A stretch of 64,000 nucleotides of DNA from Litorivicinus sp. (GCA_018401755.1 JAGYKJ010000002.1:62001-126000), one strand, 5' to 3'; positions 46,386 to 56,292 are shown, counted from the first letter of the stretch. Notes: a model not told the origin generated them from the sequence alone. Numbers and translations are program-made.

Positions 46386-48321
46386 TTGGCTAGAAACCTT
46401 GTTCTTGTGGTTGATCATTGCGGCGGTCCTCTTGACCGTGTTCAACAATTTCAGCGTTGAGACGCAGTCTCAACAGGTCAACTACTCGCAATTTGTTGAC
46501 GAAGTGAACCGCGATCAGATCCGTCGCGTGGTGATTGACGGGCAGTCCATTATCGCAACGCGCTCGAATGGCGATGTGTTTGAGACTGTGCGGCCAACGA
46601 TTGCCGATCCTAGGCTGATGGATGACCTTCTCGATCACAACGTGATTGTGGAGGGTAAAAACCTGAGCAGCAGTCCATCTGGATGCAGCTCTTAGTGGCT
46701 AGCTTCCCGGTACTCATCATCCTCGCGATTTTCATGTTCTTTATGCGCCAAATGCAGGGAGGCATGGGCGGTGGTCGCGGTGGTCCGATGTCCTTCGGTA
46801 AATCCAAAGCACGCTTGATCGGCGAAGATCAAATCAAGACCACCTTCGCCGACGTGGCGGGATGTGATGAAGCCAAGCATGATGTTCAGGAGCTCGTCGA
46901 GTTTTTGCGCGATCCCGGAAAGTTTCAGAGGCTTGGCGGTCGTATCCCTCGTGGCGTCTTGATGTCGGGGCCTCCAGGAACGGGTAAGACGTTGCTCGCA
47001 AAGGCGATTGCAGGCGAAGCCAAGGTTCCATTTTTCACGATTTCAGGATCTGATTTCGTGGAAATGTTTGTCGGTGTGGGTGCGTCTCGTGTCCGCGACA
47101 TGTTTGAGCAAGCGAAGAAGCAAGCGCCTTGCATCATCTTTATCGACGAAATCGATGCCGTTGGCCGGCAACGTGGTGCCGGTTTGGGTGGTGGTCATGA
47201 TGAGCGTGAGCAGACGTTGAACCAGTTGCTTGTGGAAATGGATGGTTTCGATGTCAATGATGGGGTGATCGTGATTGCTGCCACCAACCGTCCTGATGTG
47301 TTGGATTCCGCATTATTGCGCCCAGGTCGCTTCGATCGTCAGGTGGTCGTTGGCCTTCCAGACATTCGTGGACGCGAGCAGATCTTGAAAGTGCACATGC
47401 GTAAAGTGCCGATCTCTCCTGAAGTTGAGCCATCGCTCATCGCTCGCGGGACTCCTGGATTCTCGGGTGCTGATCTTGCGAACTTAGTGAATGAGGCTTC
47501 TTTATTTGCCGCTCGCTCGAATACACGCGTTGTGACCATGACGCACTTCGAGATGGCAAAAGACAAGATCATGATGGGCGCAGAGCGCAAGTCCATGGTC
47601 ATGAAGGAATCTGAGAAGCGCAACACCGCCTATCACGAAGCGGGCCATGCCATCGTCGGGCGCTCGATGCCAGAGCACGATCCCGTGTACAAGGTGTCAA
47701 TCATTCCGCGCGGTCGCGCATTGGGTGTCACGATGTTTCTGCCTGAAGAGGACAAGTACAGTCATTCGAAGCGTGGGTTAATGAGCCAAATTTGCTCACT
47801 CTATGGTGGTCGGATTGCTGAGGAACTCACACTTGGATTCGAAGGCGTGACGACGGGTGCGTCCAATGACATTCAGCGTGCAACCACGATCGCCCGCAAC
47901 ATGGTCGACCAAGTGGGGTCTGTCTGAAAAGATGGGGCCGCAGATGTATGACGACGAAGAAAACGAACCTTTCTTAGGTCGCTCCATGAGTCGTCCAGCC
48001 CATGGGCAGTCCGATGAGACTGCGCGCGAAATCGATGCGGAAGTGAAGTTGATTCTGACCACCTGTTATGACCGGGCAAAAGAAACCCTGGTTGAAAACA
48101 TGGACAAGCTGCACTTGATGGCCGAGGCACTCATGGAATATGAAACCGTTGATGCAAAGCAGATCGATGACATCATGATGGGTAAGCGCCCACGTCCACC
48201 AGAAGGTTGGGATGATCGCGATAAGCCCACGGGTGGAGAGTCTACTGATGATTTATCAGAAGCAGATCCGGCGCCTCCTGAGACCGGCGCATCATCGGAC
48301 GGTCCTGCGACGCAACACTAA
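46386..48321 (+). CDS. ftsH: Membrane AAA+ zinc protease FtsH, three single-base indels
   Basis: TTG 46386 with GGAGA upstream gives [20 protein letters not shown] after removal of one T near 46405. A missing A near 46657 (GGTAAAAACC) separates the periplasmic domain from the second membrane helix ([20 protein letters not shown]). An extra G near 47907 separates [12 protein letters not shown] from what precedes. In between are Walker A (GPPGTGKT), Walker B ([13 protein letters not shown]), the SRH region and the zinc site HEAGH. About 644 aa if repaired. FtsH degrades membrane and regulatory proteins and is normally essential, so these breaks look like sequence errors. Confidence 0.93.
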
Positions 48322-49202
48322 TGCCTAAGACACTTTGGGCGGATCTGGGGTTCCAAGGACCCCAGATCATGGCCATCCTCAATACAACCCCCGATTCTTT
48401 TTCAGACGGGGGTTCGTTTTTTCAAAATAATGCACTGCAACTTGATGCGGTGTTGCGCGCCGCAGAGGCCGCTATTTCTGAAGGTGCAAGCATCTTGGAT
48501 GTGGGTGGGGAAAGTACACGCCCTGGCGCAGCATCGATTACTGTTCAAGAAGAGCTTGACCGAGTGTTACCCGTTGTAGAGAGGATCTTGCGCGCGTTTG
48601 ATGTCGCTGTGTCTGTCGACACATCCACCCCAGACGTCATGCGAGAGGCGGCAGTCGCCGGGGTAAAATTGATCAATGATGTCCGTGCGCTCTCCCGTGA
48701 TGGGGCCCTTGAGGCAGCGCTTGAGACAGGACTGCCTGTCTGTCTCATGCACATGCAGGGATCACCGCAAACGATGCAAACGAACCCGTCCTATGACGAT
48801 CCAGTCTCAGAGGTTCTCGAATGGCTGTTGGAGCGTGCCCGGCAATGTCTTGCCGCGGGGTTTTCCCAGGGGCAGATTCTGTTAGATCCGGGCTTCGGAT
48901 TCGGGAAAACACTGGCACATAATCAGGCGTTATTTCGTGCACTTCCTCAGTTTGTGGCATCAGGATTCCCAATTTTGGTCGGTGTGTCTCGCAAAACCAT
49001 GATCGGAGAGATCACTGGACGTCCTGTCAATCAACGCGATGTTGGAAGCGCAGTGGCGGCTGCCATGGCCGCGGCTTCCGGCGCGGCCATTGTTCGAGTG
49101 CATGACGTTGTCTCGACCCGAGATGCGCTCCGTGTCGCCTCAGCGCTTGGCGATCCTCGGTCACTTGAGTGTTGGGGGTCGCATGCGTTCCAAGTCAAGT
49201 AA
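48321..49202 (+). CDS. folP: Dihydropteroate synthase FolP
   Basis: 293 aa; its ATG overlaps the ftsH stop. Signatures are [16 protein letters not shown] (pterin site) and [11 protein letters not shown], plus a late [11 protein letters not shown]. FolP joins 4-aminobenzoate to the pterin pyrophosphate in folate synthesis and is the sulfonamide target. The ftsH-folP pair is standard in gammaproteobacteria. Cytoplasmic, uninterrupted. Confidence 0.96.
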   Translation: MPKTLWADLGFQGPQIMAILNTTPDSFSDGGSFFQNNALQLDAVLRAAEAAISEGASILDVGGESTRPGAASITVQEELDRVLPVVERILRAFDVAVSVDTSTPDVMREAAVAGVKLINDVRALSRDGALEAALETGLPVCLMHMQGSPQTMQTNPSYDDPVSEVLEWLLERARQCLAAGFSQGQILLDPGFGFGKTLAHNQALFRALPQFVASGFPILVGVSRKTMIGEITGRPVNQRDVGSAVAAAMAAASGAAIVRVHDVVSTRDALRVASALGDPRSLECWGSHAFQVK

Positions 49203-49803
49203 AGCCTGGTTACAGGAGCACTGGAATGATCCCTATGTGTTGCGAGCAAAGGCTGATGGCTATCGGGGGCGTGCAGCCTATAAGTTACTTGAAATCCAAG
49301 ACTCTGATCGACTGATTCGGCCTGGTGATTGCGTGGTTGATTTGGGCTGTGCGCCAGGAGCTTGGTCGCAAATTGCCTCACGGGTCATTGGTGATCAAGG
49401 CCGCTTGGTTGGGTCAGATATCCTTGCCATGGATTCGATTGCGGGCGTGTCCTTCATTCAAGGTGACTTCACAGAAGAGTCGACGCTTCGTGCCATTCTC
49501 AAGGAGCTTGGAGGGCATCACGCGGATGTGGTGATCAGTGATATGGCTCCTAACGCGTCGGGCAATCGATCCTCTGATCAAATCCGAGCGATGTATCTGT
49601 GTGAACTCGCGTTAGATTTTTGCCAGCAAGCGCTGAAGCTGGATGGTGCGTTGTTTATCAAAGTGTTTCATGGTGAAGGGTTCGATGCATTTTTTAAGCA
49701 ACTGAAAACTGATTTTTCGGTCGTGAAAACCCGAAAGCCTGAGGCCAGTCGCGCACGAAGTCGTGAGACGTATTTATTGGCGACCGGGTTTCGGGGGCGA
49801 TGA
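49183..49803 (+). CDS. rlmE: 23S rRNA (U2552) 2'-O-methyltransferase RlmE (FtsJ)
   Basis: 206 aa from ATG 49183, overlapping folP by 20 bases; a longer frame from 49039 lies wholly inside folP and is not RlmE-like. Motifs are [20 protein letters not shown], the SAM site [31 protein letters not shown] and the catalytic Lys region [12 protein letters not shown]. RlmE modifies 50S subunits late in assembly. It usually precedes ftsH; here it follows folP. Confidence 0.95.
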   Translation: MRSKSSKAWLQEHWNDPYVLRAKADGYRGRAAYKLLEIQDSDRLIRPGDCVVDLGCAPGAWSQIASRVIGDQGRLVGSDILAMDSIAGVSFIQGDFTEESTLRAILKELGGHHADVVISDMAPNASGNRSSDQIRAMYLCELALDFCQQALKLDGALFIKVFHGEGFDAFFKQLKTDFSVVKTRKPEASRARSRETYLLATGFRGR

Positions 49804-49894
49804 GGCAATTTCTGAGACCCGCGACATCGAAAGATTCCGCATGATCCCTCCTCAAATGTAGAATAGAGCCTTCAGTATTTAGCGAAGAATGGAA

Positions 49895-51241
49895 ATGAGT
49901 CGACAGTATTTCGGAACAGATGGTGTGAGAGGCCGGGTTGGTGAGGGCTGTATCACAGCAGAATTCGTGCTGCGCCTCGGATGGGCATTCGGCGCAACGA
50001 TTCGCGAAGGCGTCTCTCACCGTCCTAAAATTGTCATTGGCAAAGACACTCGACTCTCGGGCTACATGTTTGAGACTGCTCTGGAGGCGGGGCTTATTGC
50101 CGCTGGATGTGATCCAGTGATGTTAGGTCCGATGCCAACGCCTGCAATCGCCTATTTAACTCGAACCTTTTCAGCGGACGGTGGCATTGTCATTAGCGCA
50201 TCCCACAATCCGTACCATGATAATGGGATTAAGTTTTTTGATGCGAACGGCACAAAGTTGCCGGATGCGGTCGAAGTTGCGATTGAGGCACGACTCAATC
50301 AACCGCTAGCGACTGTTGACGGCCCCTTGCTGGGTCGAGCCTCGCGCGTCAACGACGCTGCGGGTCGCTATATCGAATTTTGTAAACATACCTTACGTCT
50401 CGGGACGGATTTGTCTCGATTTCATATTGTGTTGGATTGCGCGCATGGCGCTGCCTATCAAATCGCACCGAAGGTCTTTCGTGAACTCGGAGCCAAGGTC
50501 ACGACGATTGGGGTCGAGCCAGACGGTCTCAATATCAATGATGGTGTCGGATCGACAGCGCCGGGTGCATTGATTCAGAAGGTCTCGGAAGTCGGCGCCG
50601 ATCTCGGGATCGCATTGGATGGCGATGCCGATCGCGTTGTGATGGTCGATGAGACCGGTGCGACACTCGATGGCGATGAGATCCTCTATCTGATCGCAAG
50701 AACGCGGCATGAGCGTGGTCGCATGGAAGGGGGTGTGGTTGGCACGCTCATGACAAATTTGGGTCTTGAGCATGCCTTGGACGCGATGCAGATTCCGTTT
50801 GTACGAACCCAGGTGGGGGACCGTTATGTGATTGAAGCCATGGAAGCACGAGGCTGGACCTTGGGTGGAGAAACATCGGGCCACATTATCTGCTCAGATC
50901 TCACCTCGACTGGAGATGGTGTGGTCGCAGCGTTGCAGGTCGTCAACGCACTGTTGTCATCTGGGGTAGCTCTGTCTGTTGCCCGAAAAGGGATGACGAA
51001 ATACCCCCAAGTATTGGTGAATGTTCCGTTGGTCGATCGAGCCCATTTGATGCACCCAGAGGTTGTGCAGGCGGTGGCGGCGACTGAACAACTGTTAGGA
51101 CAATCGGGTCGCGTTGTCTTGAGACCGTCTGGGACTGAGCCTGTGGTGCGGGTCATGGTCGAAGGCCGTGATGCCTCTGAAGTGCAGGCCGCGGCGCATC
51201 GGATTGCCGAGGCAGTGGAAAAAGTGGCAGTGATCGCGTAA
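49895..51241 (+). CDS. glmM: Phosphoglucosamine mutase GlmM
   Basis: 448 aa from ATG 49895 (an ATG two codons earlier is also in frame). N-terminal [17 protein letters not shown], phosphoserine loop [18 protein letters not shown] (catalytic Ser), metal site [12 protein letters not shown] and the late GEQ/ET-type substrate loop GGETSGHII are all present. GlmM makes glucosamine-1-phosphate for UDP-GlcNAc, the precursor of peptidoglycan, LPS and possibly the donor for the OGT enzymes here. Cytoplasmic, uninterrupted. Confidence 0.97.
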   Translation: MSRQYFGTDGVRGRVGEGCITAEFVLRLGWAFGATIREGVSHRPKIVIGKDTRLSGYMFETALEAGLIAAGCDPVMLGPMPTPAIAYLTRTFSADGGIVISASHNPYHDNGIKFFDANGTKLPDAVEVAIEARLNQPLATVDGPLLGRASRVNDAAGRYIEFCKHTLRLGTDLSRFHIVLDCAHGAAYQIAPKVFRELGAKVTTIGVEPDGLNINDGVGSTAPGALIQKVSEVGADLGIALDGDADRVVMVDETGATLDGDEILYLIARTRHERGRMEGGVVGTLMTNLGLEHALDAMQIPFVRTQVGDRYVIEAMEARGWTLGGETSGHIICSDLTSTGDGVVAALQVVNALLSSGVALSVARKGMTKYPQVLVNVPLVDRAHLMHPEVVQAVAATEQLLGQSGRVVLRPSGTEPVVRVMVEGRDASEVQAAAHRIAEAVEKVAVIA

Positions 51242-51272
51242 GGTACGCGCCCGAATTCAGGAAGCTCGTGTA

Positions 51273-51992
51273 GTGATTCTCGGCAACTGGAAAATGCACA
51301 CGCTGAAAGCGGATGCGCTGACATTGGCGGCTTCGATGCGGACGGTGGCAGAGGCGACAGACACCCTCATTGGGATTTGTCCGCCGAGCCTCTGGGTCGA
51401 CCAGATCGTGACCGAAGTGGCTGATAGTCGGCTGATGGTTGGCGTTCAGGATTGTGTTGCAGATGACTTTGGCGCACATACTGGGTGCATTAATGCAGCC
51501 ATGGTCGCTAATGCGGGTTGTGCATTTGCGTTGCTTGGACACTCGGAGCGACGAAAGCGCTTTGGGGAGACGAGTCAAACCATTGCGCCGGCGGTTGGGG
51601 CGATTTTGGAGACAGGACTCTTCCCAGTGGTATGTGTCGGGGAGACAGAGGTCGATCGCGATGCAGGTCGGGCGGATCAAGTGGTGGCTGAACAGTTGGC
51701 CCCTTTGGTCGGTCAAGGGTTTGACCTTGATGGTGTTGTGATTGCCTATGAGCCCGTTTGGGCGATTGGCACAGGTCGAGTGGCAACGCTTGCTGAGATT
51801 GTTGCGATGCATCGTTGGATACGAGAGGTGCTTGAGCGACCTGAGTTGGTGGTGTTGTATGGCGGCAGTGTGTCGCCAGAGACGGCGTCATCTATTTTTT
51901 CGTCTGATCAGGTCTCAGGGGCACTGGTTGGTGGGGCATCGTTGGATGCAGATAAATTTGCAGCGATCGTTGCTGCCTGGGAAACGCGTTAA
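51273..51992 (+). CDS. tpiA: Triosephosphate isomerase TpiA
   Basis: 239 aa from GTG 51273, AGGAAG upstream. It lacks the few residues usually found before GNWKMH, so the N-terminus is short. Catalytic His in LLGHSERRKRFGE, catalytic Glu in VIAYEPVWAIGTGRVAT, and phosphate loop LYGGSVSPETA are intact. It interconverts dihydroxyacetone phosphate and glyceraldehyde-3-phosphate. Its stop overlaps the secG ATG. Confidence 0.95.
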   Translation: MILGNWKMHTLKADALTLAASMRTVAEATDTLIGICPPSLWVDQIVTEVADSRLMVGVQDCVADDFGAHTGCINAAMVANAGCAFALLGHSERRKRFGETSQTIAPAVGAILETGLFPVVCVGETEVDRDAGRADQVVAEQLAPLVGQGFDLDGVVIAYEPVWAIGTGRVATLAEIVAMHRWIREVLERPELVVLYGGSVSPETASSIFSSDQVSGALVGGASLDADKFAAIVAAWETR

Positions 51993-52309
51993 TGGAAACA
52001 GTACTTTTAATCGGTCACGTTTTGGTGGGTATTGCCGTCATTGGTTTGGTCTTGCTACAACAGGGTAAGGGAGCCGATGCGGGCGCCTCATTCGGTGGTG
52101 GTGCATCTCAGACGGTATTCGGATCTGCAGGATCTGGCGGGTTTTTGGTGAAACTCACTGCAGGGCTGGGTGCAGCGTTTTTTATTACCAGCATGGCGCT
52201 TGCCGTCGTTGCCAATAACAAGGCATCTGAAGACGGTTTAATTGGCCTACCACAGGTGCCTTCGACGGTTGACGATTCTGCACCGGGAACGCCAAAAACG
52301 GTCGACTGA
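51992..52309 (+). CDS. secG: Sec translocase subunit SecG
   Basis: 105 aa with two membrane helices (about 3-21 and 50-70) joined by GKGADAGASFGGGASQTVFG, the SecG hallmark. A short polar tail follows. SecG aids SecYE-mediated export. ATG overlaps the tpiA stop; tpiA-secG-tRNA-Leu is a typical gammaproteobacterial arrangement. Confidence 0.94.
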   Translation: METVLLIGHVLVGIAVIGLVLLQQGKGADAGASFGGGASQTVFGSAGSGGFLVKLTAGLGAAFFITSMALAVVANNKASEDGLIGLPQVPSTVDDSAPGTPKTVD

Positions 52310-52313
52310 TTTC

Positions 52314-52340
52314 TTGCAATTTGAGGGCGCGATCTATAAT
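52314..52340 (+). promoter_or_regulatory. Sigma-70-type promoter for tRNA-Leu
   Basis: A perfect TATAAT (52335-52340) lies 14 bases before the tRNA; the best -35 is TTGCAA (52314-52319) with a short 15-base spacer. A GC-rich stretch (CTGCGCG) follows the -10. Confidence 0.6.
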
Positions 52341-52354
52341 CTGCGCGTCCCCTT

Positions 52355-52440
52355 GCCGAAGTGGTGAAATTGGTAGACACGCTATCTTGAGGGGGTAGTG
52401 AGCATAGCTCGTGCCGGTTCAAGTCCGGCCTTCGGCACCA
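52355..52440 (+). tRNA. tRNA-Leu (anticodon GAG)
   Basis: 86 bases with encoded CCA. The acceptor arms GCCGAAG and CTTCGGC pair. The anticodon stem CTATC/GGTAG holds loop TTGAGGG with anticodon GAG. A long variable arm (TGAGCATAGCTC region) and GGTTCAAGTCC T-loop fit class II tRNA-Leu. It marks the left edge of the inserted vapBC/rfb segment. Confidence 0.95.
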
Positions 52441-52567
52441 ATTGGATATCTCTTTTTCTGAGTTTTCTAGATCACTCACACGAATGCGTGCTCGCCTGAA
52501 TTTACCGTAGCGAGTCGGTGATCAGGTCGCCAGTCAATGTTAGATTTTTAGGTTTGAGTTGCGATGA

Positions 52568-52975
52568 TCAGCGCGTTATCCAATTCTCAAGTTCGAGTCC
52601 AGGTACTCGTTCAAATTCCGAGACATTGTTAGTGACAAGTGCCAGTCCTTCGCTTCGGGCGTGTCCCGCAATGTGTATGTCGTTTACCCCGATGGGTTGA
52701 CCAAGTTTTTCAAGACCTGCGCGGATAGCGCCATAGTGTTGGGCTGCTTTCTCACCGTAGGGCAGTACTTCGAGACGACTACAAAAATCGTCAATCACCT
52801 CAAGGTTCTCAGTCACGCGGTCACTTTTTTCGGCACCATGCGTCAGTTCGGCCAAAGTAATCGATGAGATGGCCATACGATTGGCATTGGCATTAAATGT
52901 GGAAAGTATCTCGAGTGGGCGGCGTTTTAAGATGTAGATAACGATGTTGGTATCGAGCATGTAACGAAGGATCAA
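52568..52975 (-). CDS. vapC: PIN-domain ribonuclease toxin VapC
   Basis: 135 aa. PIN-domain acidic residues are in YMLDTNIVIYILKRRP (first Asp), the central LAELTHGAEKS (Glu), VNDIHIAGHAR (Asp) and LVTNNVSEFERVPGL (late Asn/Glu). Its ATG overlaps the vapB stop (ATGA). VapC toxins cut tRNA or rRNA when their antitoxin is lost. Intact pair. Confidence 0.92.
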   Translation of the reverse strand: MILRYMLDTNIVIYILKRRPLEILSTFNANANRMAISSITLAELTHGAEKSDRVTENLEVIDDFCSRLEVLPYGEKAAQHYGAIRAGLEKLGQPIGVNDIHIAGHARSEGLALVTNNVSEFERVPGLELENWITR

Positions 52976-53205
52976 AAGGCTTCTCTCTCTACCTGCTGTT
53001 GTGAGGCGCGCTCGGGTAAAAAGTCATCACTCGTCATCGGTCCGTTGATAAAAAAGCTGTCCCAGCGGTGTCCAAGGGGCGCGATAATGCGCTCCCTCCC
53101 GTTCACCCGAATGTCGACTTTGTGCACGCCCTCCGGCAGGCGGACATCCAACGGGAGCCGCACGGCTTGGGTGCGATTGTTGACAAAAACGGTACCAATC
53201 GCCAC
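52972..53205 (-). CDS. vapB: Antitoxin VapB (AbrB/MazE-like)
   Basis: 77 aa from GTG 53205 with AAGGAT upstream. The N-terminal swapped-hairpin DNA-binding fold shows as TVFVNNRTQAVRLPLDVRLP; the C-terminal tail (residues 50-77) would wrap VapC. VapB binds VapC and represses the operon. Upstream of vapC with a 4-base overlap. Confidence 0.88.
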   Translation of the reverse strand: MAIGTVFVNNRTQAVRLPLDVRLPEGVHKVDIRVNGRERIIAPLGHRWDSFFINGPMTSDDFLPERASQQQVEREAF

Positions 53206-53238
53206 GTCAGGATCCTTTGAAAAAGCCTATACGGCAAG

Positions 53239-53265
53239 AGTATATAGCGAACCTGTGTTCGTCAA
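53239..53265 (-). promoter_or_regulatory. Probable vapBC promoter with internal operator
   Basis: Minus strand: TTGACG, 15 bases, TATACT. The dyad CGAAC-CTGT-GTTCG (53248-53261) lies between the boxes, a good position for VapB autorepression. Confidence 0.45.
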
Positions 53266-53280
53266 GTTGCGCCCAGTGTC

Positions 53281-53445
53281 CTAAAGGTCACTCTCAATCT
53301 CTTCTGGTGTTGCATTGCCGTTCTGAACGCCCACGAGCACTAGTGCCCTCAGAACTTCTGGGCAATGATTCTGGATTGCTAGCGACTTGCAGGAGCTCTT
53401 TGACCAGCGTGTCGATGGAAGCATTTTTTCGAATCACGCTCATCT
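53281..53445 (-). pseudogene. Possible small protein, frameshifted
   Basis: From ATG 53445: MSVIRKNASIDTLVKELLQV, then after a one-base shift near 53350, LRALVLVGVQNGNATPEEIE and a stop at 53281. About 54 aa if repaired. It lies between rfbC and vapB. No family recognised, and the reading could be accidental. Confidence 0.3.
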
Positions 53446-53482
53446 ACTCTTTCAAATCCAAAGAAAGCCAGTCAGTTTGGAT

Positions 53483-54034
53483 TTAGGCGAAAAACGGACA
53501 ATTCTCCCACGCACTGCCATGTGCATCCTTGCTCGCAAGAATCGGCTCCTGTTGCATGGGCCAGGTGATGCCGACGGTTGGGTCGTCCCATTTGAGCGTG
53601 TACTCCGACGTCGGATCCCAATACTCGCTCGTTTTGTAGAGAATATCCGCAGACTCCGACAACACCAAAAATCCATGGGCAAAACCAACCGGGATATATG
53701 CTTGACTGTGATTGTCTGAGGACAATTCAAACCCAACCCAGCACCCAAAGGTCTCGGATGAGCGTCTTAAGTCGACTGCAACGTCGAAAATGACCCCAGA
53801 TAAGACCCGAATCAGCTTTGCTTGCGGGCAGTTATATTGGTAATGCAGGCCTCTCAATACCCCAGCTGCTGATCGAGATTGGTTGTCCTGCACAAATCCG
53901 TGCTTGATACCGGTGCTCTCGGTAAAGCGTGCTTGGTTAAAGCTCTCAAAAAAGTAACCACGTGGATCTTTGAATACATCCGGTTGAAGCAACAAGACAT
54001 CTGGGATCTCTGTAGGCGTCACAGTCAGTGCCAT
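53483..54034 (-). CDS. rfbC: dTDP-4-dehydrorhamnose 3,5-epimerase RfbC (RmlC)
   Basis: 183 aa, intact. Family landmarks are FKDPRGYFFESFNQARF, FVQDNQSRSAAGVLRGLHYQ (catalytic His), AVDLRRSS and PVGFAHGFLVLS. RfbC epimerises dTDP-4-keto-6-deoxyglucose on the way to dTDP-L-rhamnose. Last gene of a D-A-C order on the minus strand; rfbB, the dehydratase, is not in the window. Confidence 0.95.
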   Translation of the reverse strand: MALTVTPTEIPDVLLLQPDVFKDPRGYFFESFNQARFTESTGIKHGFVQDNQSRSAAGVLRGLHYQYNCPQAKLIRVLSGVIFDVAVDLRRSSETFGCWVGFELSSDNHSQAYIPVGFAHGFLVLSESADILYKTSEYWDPTSEYTLKWDDPTVGITWPMQQEPILASKDAHGSAWENCPFFA

Positions 54035-54036
54035 GC

Positions 54037-54920
54037 TTAAGCCTTTTGAATCAGTTGAAGTAAGTATGCGCCATAGCCACTTTTTTGAAGTGGCCCCGCT
54101 AATCGCTCAACATCACTTGCGTCAATCCAGCCCTGGGTGAATGCGATTTCTTCCGGACAGGCGACCATGAGCCCCTGTCGTTGTTGGATCGTTGCGATAA
54201 AGGCTGCTGCATCCAAAAGCGAATCATGGGTGCCGGTGTCAAGCCATGCGTATCCGCGTCCCATGATTTCGACGTGCAGTGCTTTTTGCTCGAGATATGT
54301 CCGGTTGACGTCAGTAATTTCAAGCTCGCCGCGTGCAGAGGGCTGCACCTGTGATGCAATTTCACAGACGTCTTCGTCATAGAAGTACAGCCCGGTCACT
54401 GCATAATTGCTGCGCGGTGTTTTCGGCTTTTCCTCGATCGAGATTGCCTGTCGGGTCTCATCGAAGGCAACCACGCCATAACGCTCTGGATCTTTGACAT
54501 GATAGGCGAAAATTGTCGCGCCAGACGTTCGTTGATTCAGCACTCGCAAGCTCTTTGACCAAGTCATGACCGTAAAAAATGTTGTCTCCAAGGACTAGGG
54601 CACAGGGTGTGTCATTGATAAATGGCTTGCCAATCAGAAAGGCTTCCGCCAGGCCATTGGGATGAGCTTGCACTGCGTACTGAATATGCATCCCCCATTG
54701 GCTGCCATTTCCCAAAAGCTCCTGAAATCGGGGCGTGTCTTGAGGTGTGGAGATAACTAATACATCCCGGATCCCTGAGAGCATCAAGGTCGTGAGAGGG
54801 TAATAAATCATCGGTTTGTCATACACCGGCATGAGCTGCTTCGAGACACACTGAGTGACAGGGATAGAGGCGCGTTCCTGAGCCTCCCGCGAGGATGATG
54901 CCTTTGCGCGTGGTCGTCAT
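54037..54920 (-). CDS. rfbA: Glucose-1-phosphate thymidylyltransferase RfbA (RmlA), two frameshifts
   Basis: ATG 54920 (overlapping the rfbD stop) gives [15 protein letters not shown], the nucleotide-binding loop. An extra base near 54860 must be dropped to read [21 protein letters not shown] second shift near 54550 joins [17 protein letters not shown] to [20 protein letters not shown]. The C-terminal half is intact ([20 protein letters not shown]). About 294 aa if repaired. It makes dTDP-glucose. Both breaks lie in strongly conserved places, suggesting sequence error. Confidence 0.88.
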
Positions 54921-55820
54921 AGCGAGGGTTCCATCCACTGAAGTTCCGCATCGACTAGAGTCTGCCATGGCGGAAGGGTGACTTGAAAAAACGTCTGTAT
55001 TTTATCCGTGTTGAGCTCTGAATTGTGGGGGCGTCGAGCGATGGTTGGAAAAGCGCTTGATGCAACTGCGTCAATGGCCTGGTCATCCACCTGAATGGGC
55101 CAGCCGTGCGCGCGCGCCGATTGAATCGCATAGCGGGCGTAGTCATGCCAGGTTGTCACGCCAGATGCGGCCATATGGTAGATGCCTCTGAGTGCATGCG
55201 CCCGATTCTGGAAGTCAGCATGAGCAAGTAGGTCTGCCACTGCATTTGCCAATGCGCGGGCAGATGTGGGTGCACCCTGTTGATCGGCAACCACCTGTAG
55301 CCTGTCGCGTGTGCATGCCAGCTTTAACATGGTCGTCAGAAAGTTCTGGCCTGCGGCATCGAAAACCCAGCTGGTTCGGAGAATGAATGCATCCGCTCCG
55401 GTCTCGAGGAGTCGCAGTCTCACCATCACGTTTGGTGCGTCCATACACGTTGAGCGGTGCGGTGGGAGCGTCTTCGCGATATGCGCCTTGCTGGTATCCG
55501 TCAAACACATAGTCAGTGGAAAAATGCACCACGCGAATGCCGCGTTGGATGGCAAGCTCACCGATGATTGCGGGCGCACGTGCATTGATTCGCTCCGCCA
55601 AGTCTGGCTCAGACTCGGCGCGATCAACCGCTGTGAAGGCTGCGGGATTGATGATGACATCAGGCTGATGGACATCAATCGCTGAGCGAATGTGTGCGGG
55701 TTGTGAGAGATCGAGGGCCTGTCTGTCCAGACCAATGACGTGATAGTGCGGGGCGAGCCGCTCAACTAAGCGACGCCCGACTTGCCCTGAAATGCCTGTG
55801 ATCATGATTTTCATGGCCAT
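54917..55820 (-). CDS. rfbD: dTDP-4-dehydrorhamnose reductase RfbD (RmlD), one frameshift
   Basis: Starts at ATG 55820 or 55814. N-terminal MITGISGQVGRRLVERLAP (NADPH loop), FSTDYVFDGYQQGAYRE and the catalytic YxxxK in NVYGRTKRDGE. Near 55415 the frame shifts and continues with FILRTSWVFDAAGQNFLTTM and VADQQGAPTSARALANAVAD. About 300 aa if repaired. It reduces the keto-sugar to dTDP-L-rhamnose. First gene of the rfbDAC unit. Confidence 0.88.
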
Positions 55821-55936
55821 TGTGTATCACACTCGCACCAATGCTTCCTAGATGGCCATCGGATTCAGTGTGGTTGCGTAGCGCCTCCTTGCCAATTTCT
55901 GTCGTGGTTCGCCTGAGAGCAGGTCCTTGTTTGAGG

Positions 55937-55958
55937 ATTGCGCGACCTGATGCGCAAT
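55937..55958. repeat. Inverted repeat upstream of rfbD
   Basis: ATTGCGC-GACCTGAT-GCGCAAT, 7-base arms, within the 225-base divergent gap between rfbD and the small plus-strand gene. It could be an operator; no promoter boxes stood out. Confidence 0.35.
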
Positions 55959-56060
55959 GCACCGCACCACCGCCCTTCGACCATTCAAGGTTGCGCACGC
56001 GGCGTTTTTTCCTTAGCCTCACCCTCCCGAAAACAATAACCCCACATGGAGACGACTCAA

Positions 56061-56285
56061 ATGATGCGAATCAAACGGCTTGGCCGTCGAAGTTTTGAAG
56101 TCTTCAAGAATGACCTGCCGATTGGCATTGTTCGTTTTCAGCGTGATCCCCGCCAATGGATCTTCCGGAAGTTTCCGAGTGCTGGTGAAGCTGGCGAACA
56201 ACAAGAGCGTCGAGGATTACGGTTACGTCAGTTGTTGTGCGCAAATGGCGAGCGTTGCACCGTGGAGCGCATGCAAACCGCGTAA
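56061..56285 (+). CDS. Hypothetical small basic protein upstream of rimP
   Basis: 74 aa from ATG 56061 (GGAG 9 bases upstream; an ATG at 56046 is in frame). Rich in Arg and aromatic residues (IKRLGRRSFEVFKNDLPIGI, then VRFQRDPRQWIFRKF). No signal or membrane segment. I recognise no family. A longer minus-strand frame overlaps it, but this one has the better ribosome binding site. It ends just before the rimP promoter. Confidence 0.45.
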   Translation: MMRIKRLGRRSFEVFKNDLPIGIVRFQRDPRQWIFRKFPSAGEAGEQQERRGLRLRQLLCANGERCTVERMQTA

Positions 56286-56292
56286 TGCGGCG

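Noticed and set aside
49039-49182. N-terminal extension of RlmE
   Set aside because: It lies inside folP in another frame and has no RlmE similarity; ATG 49183 has a G-rich site upstream.
52440-52600. Phage or island attachment site at tRNA-Leu
   Set aside because: No second copy of the tRNA 3' end and no integrase gene were found downstream in the window.
55762-56022. 86-aa minus-strand frame upstream of rfbD
   Set aside because: It overlaps the rfbD start in another frame, with basic and repetitive content and no ribosome binding site; probably a shadow.
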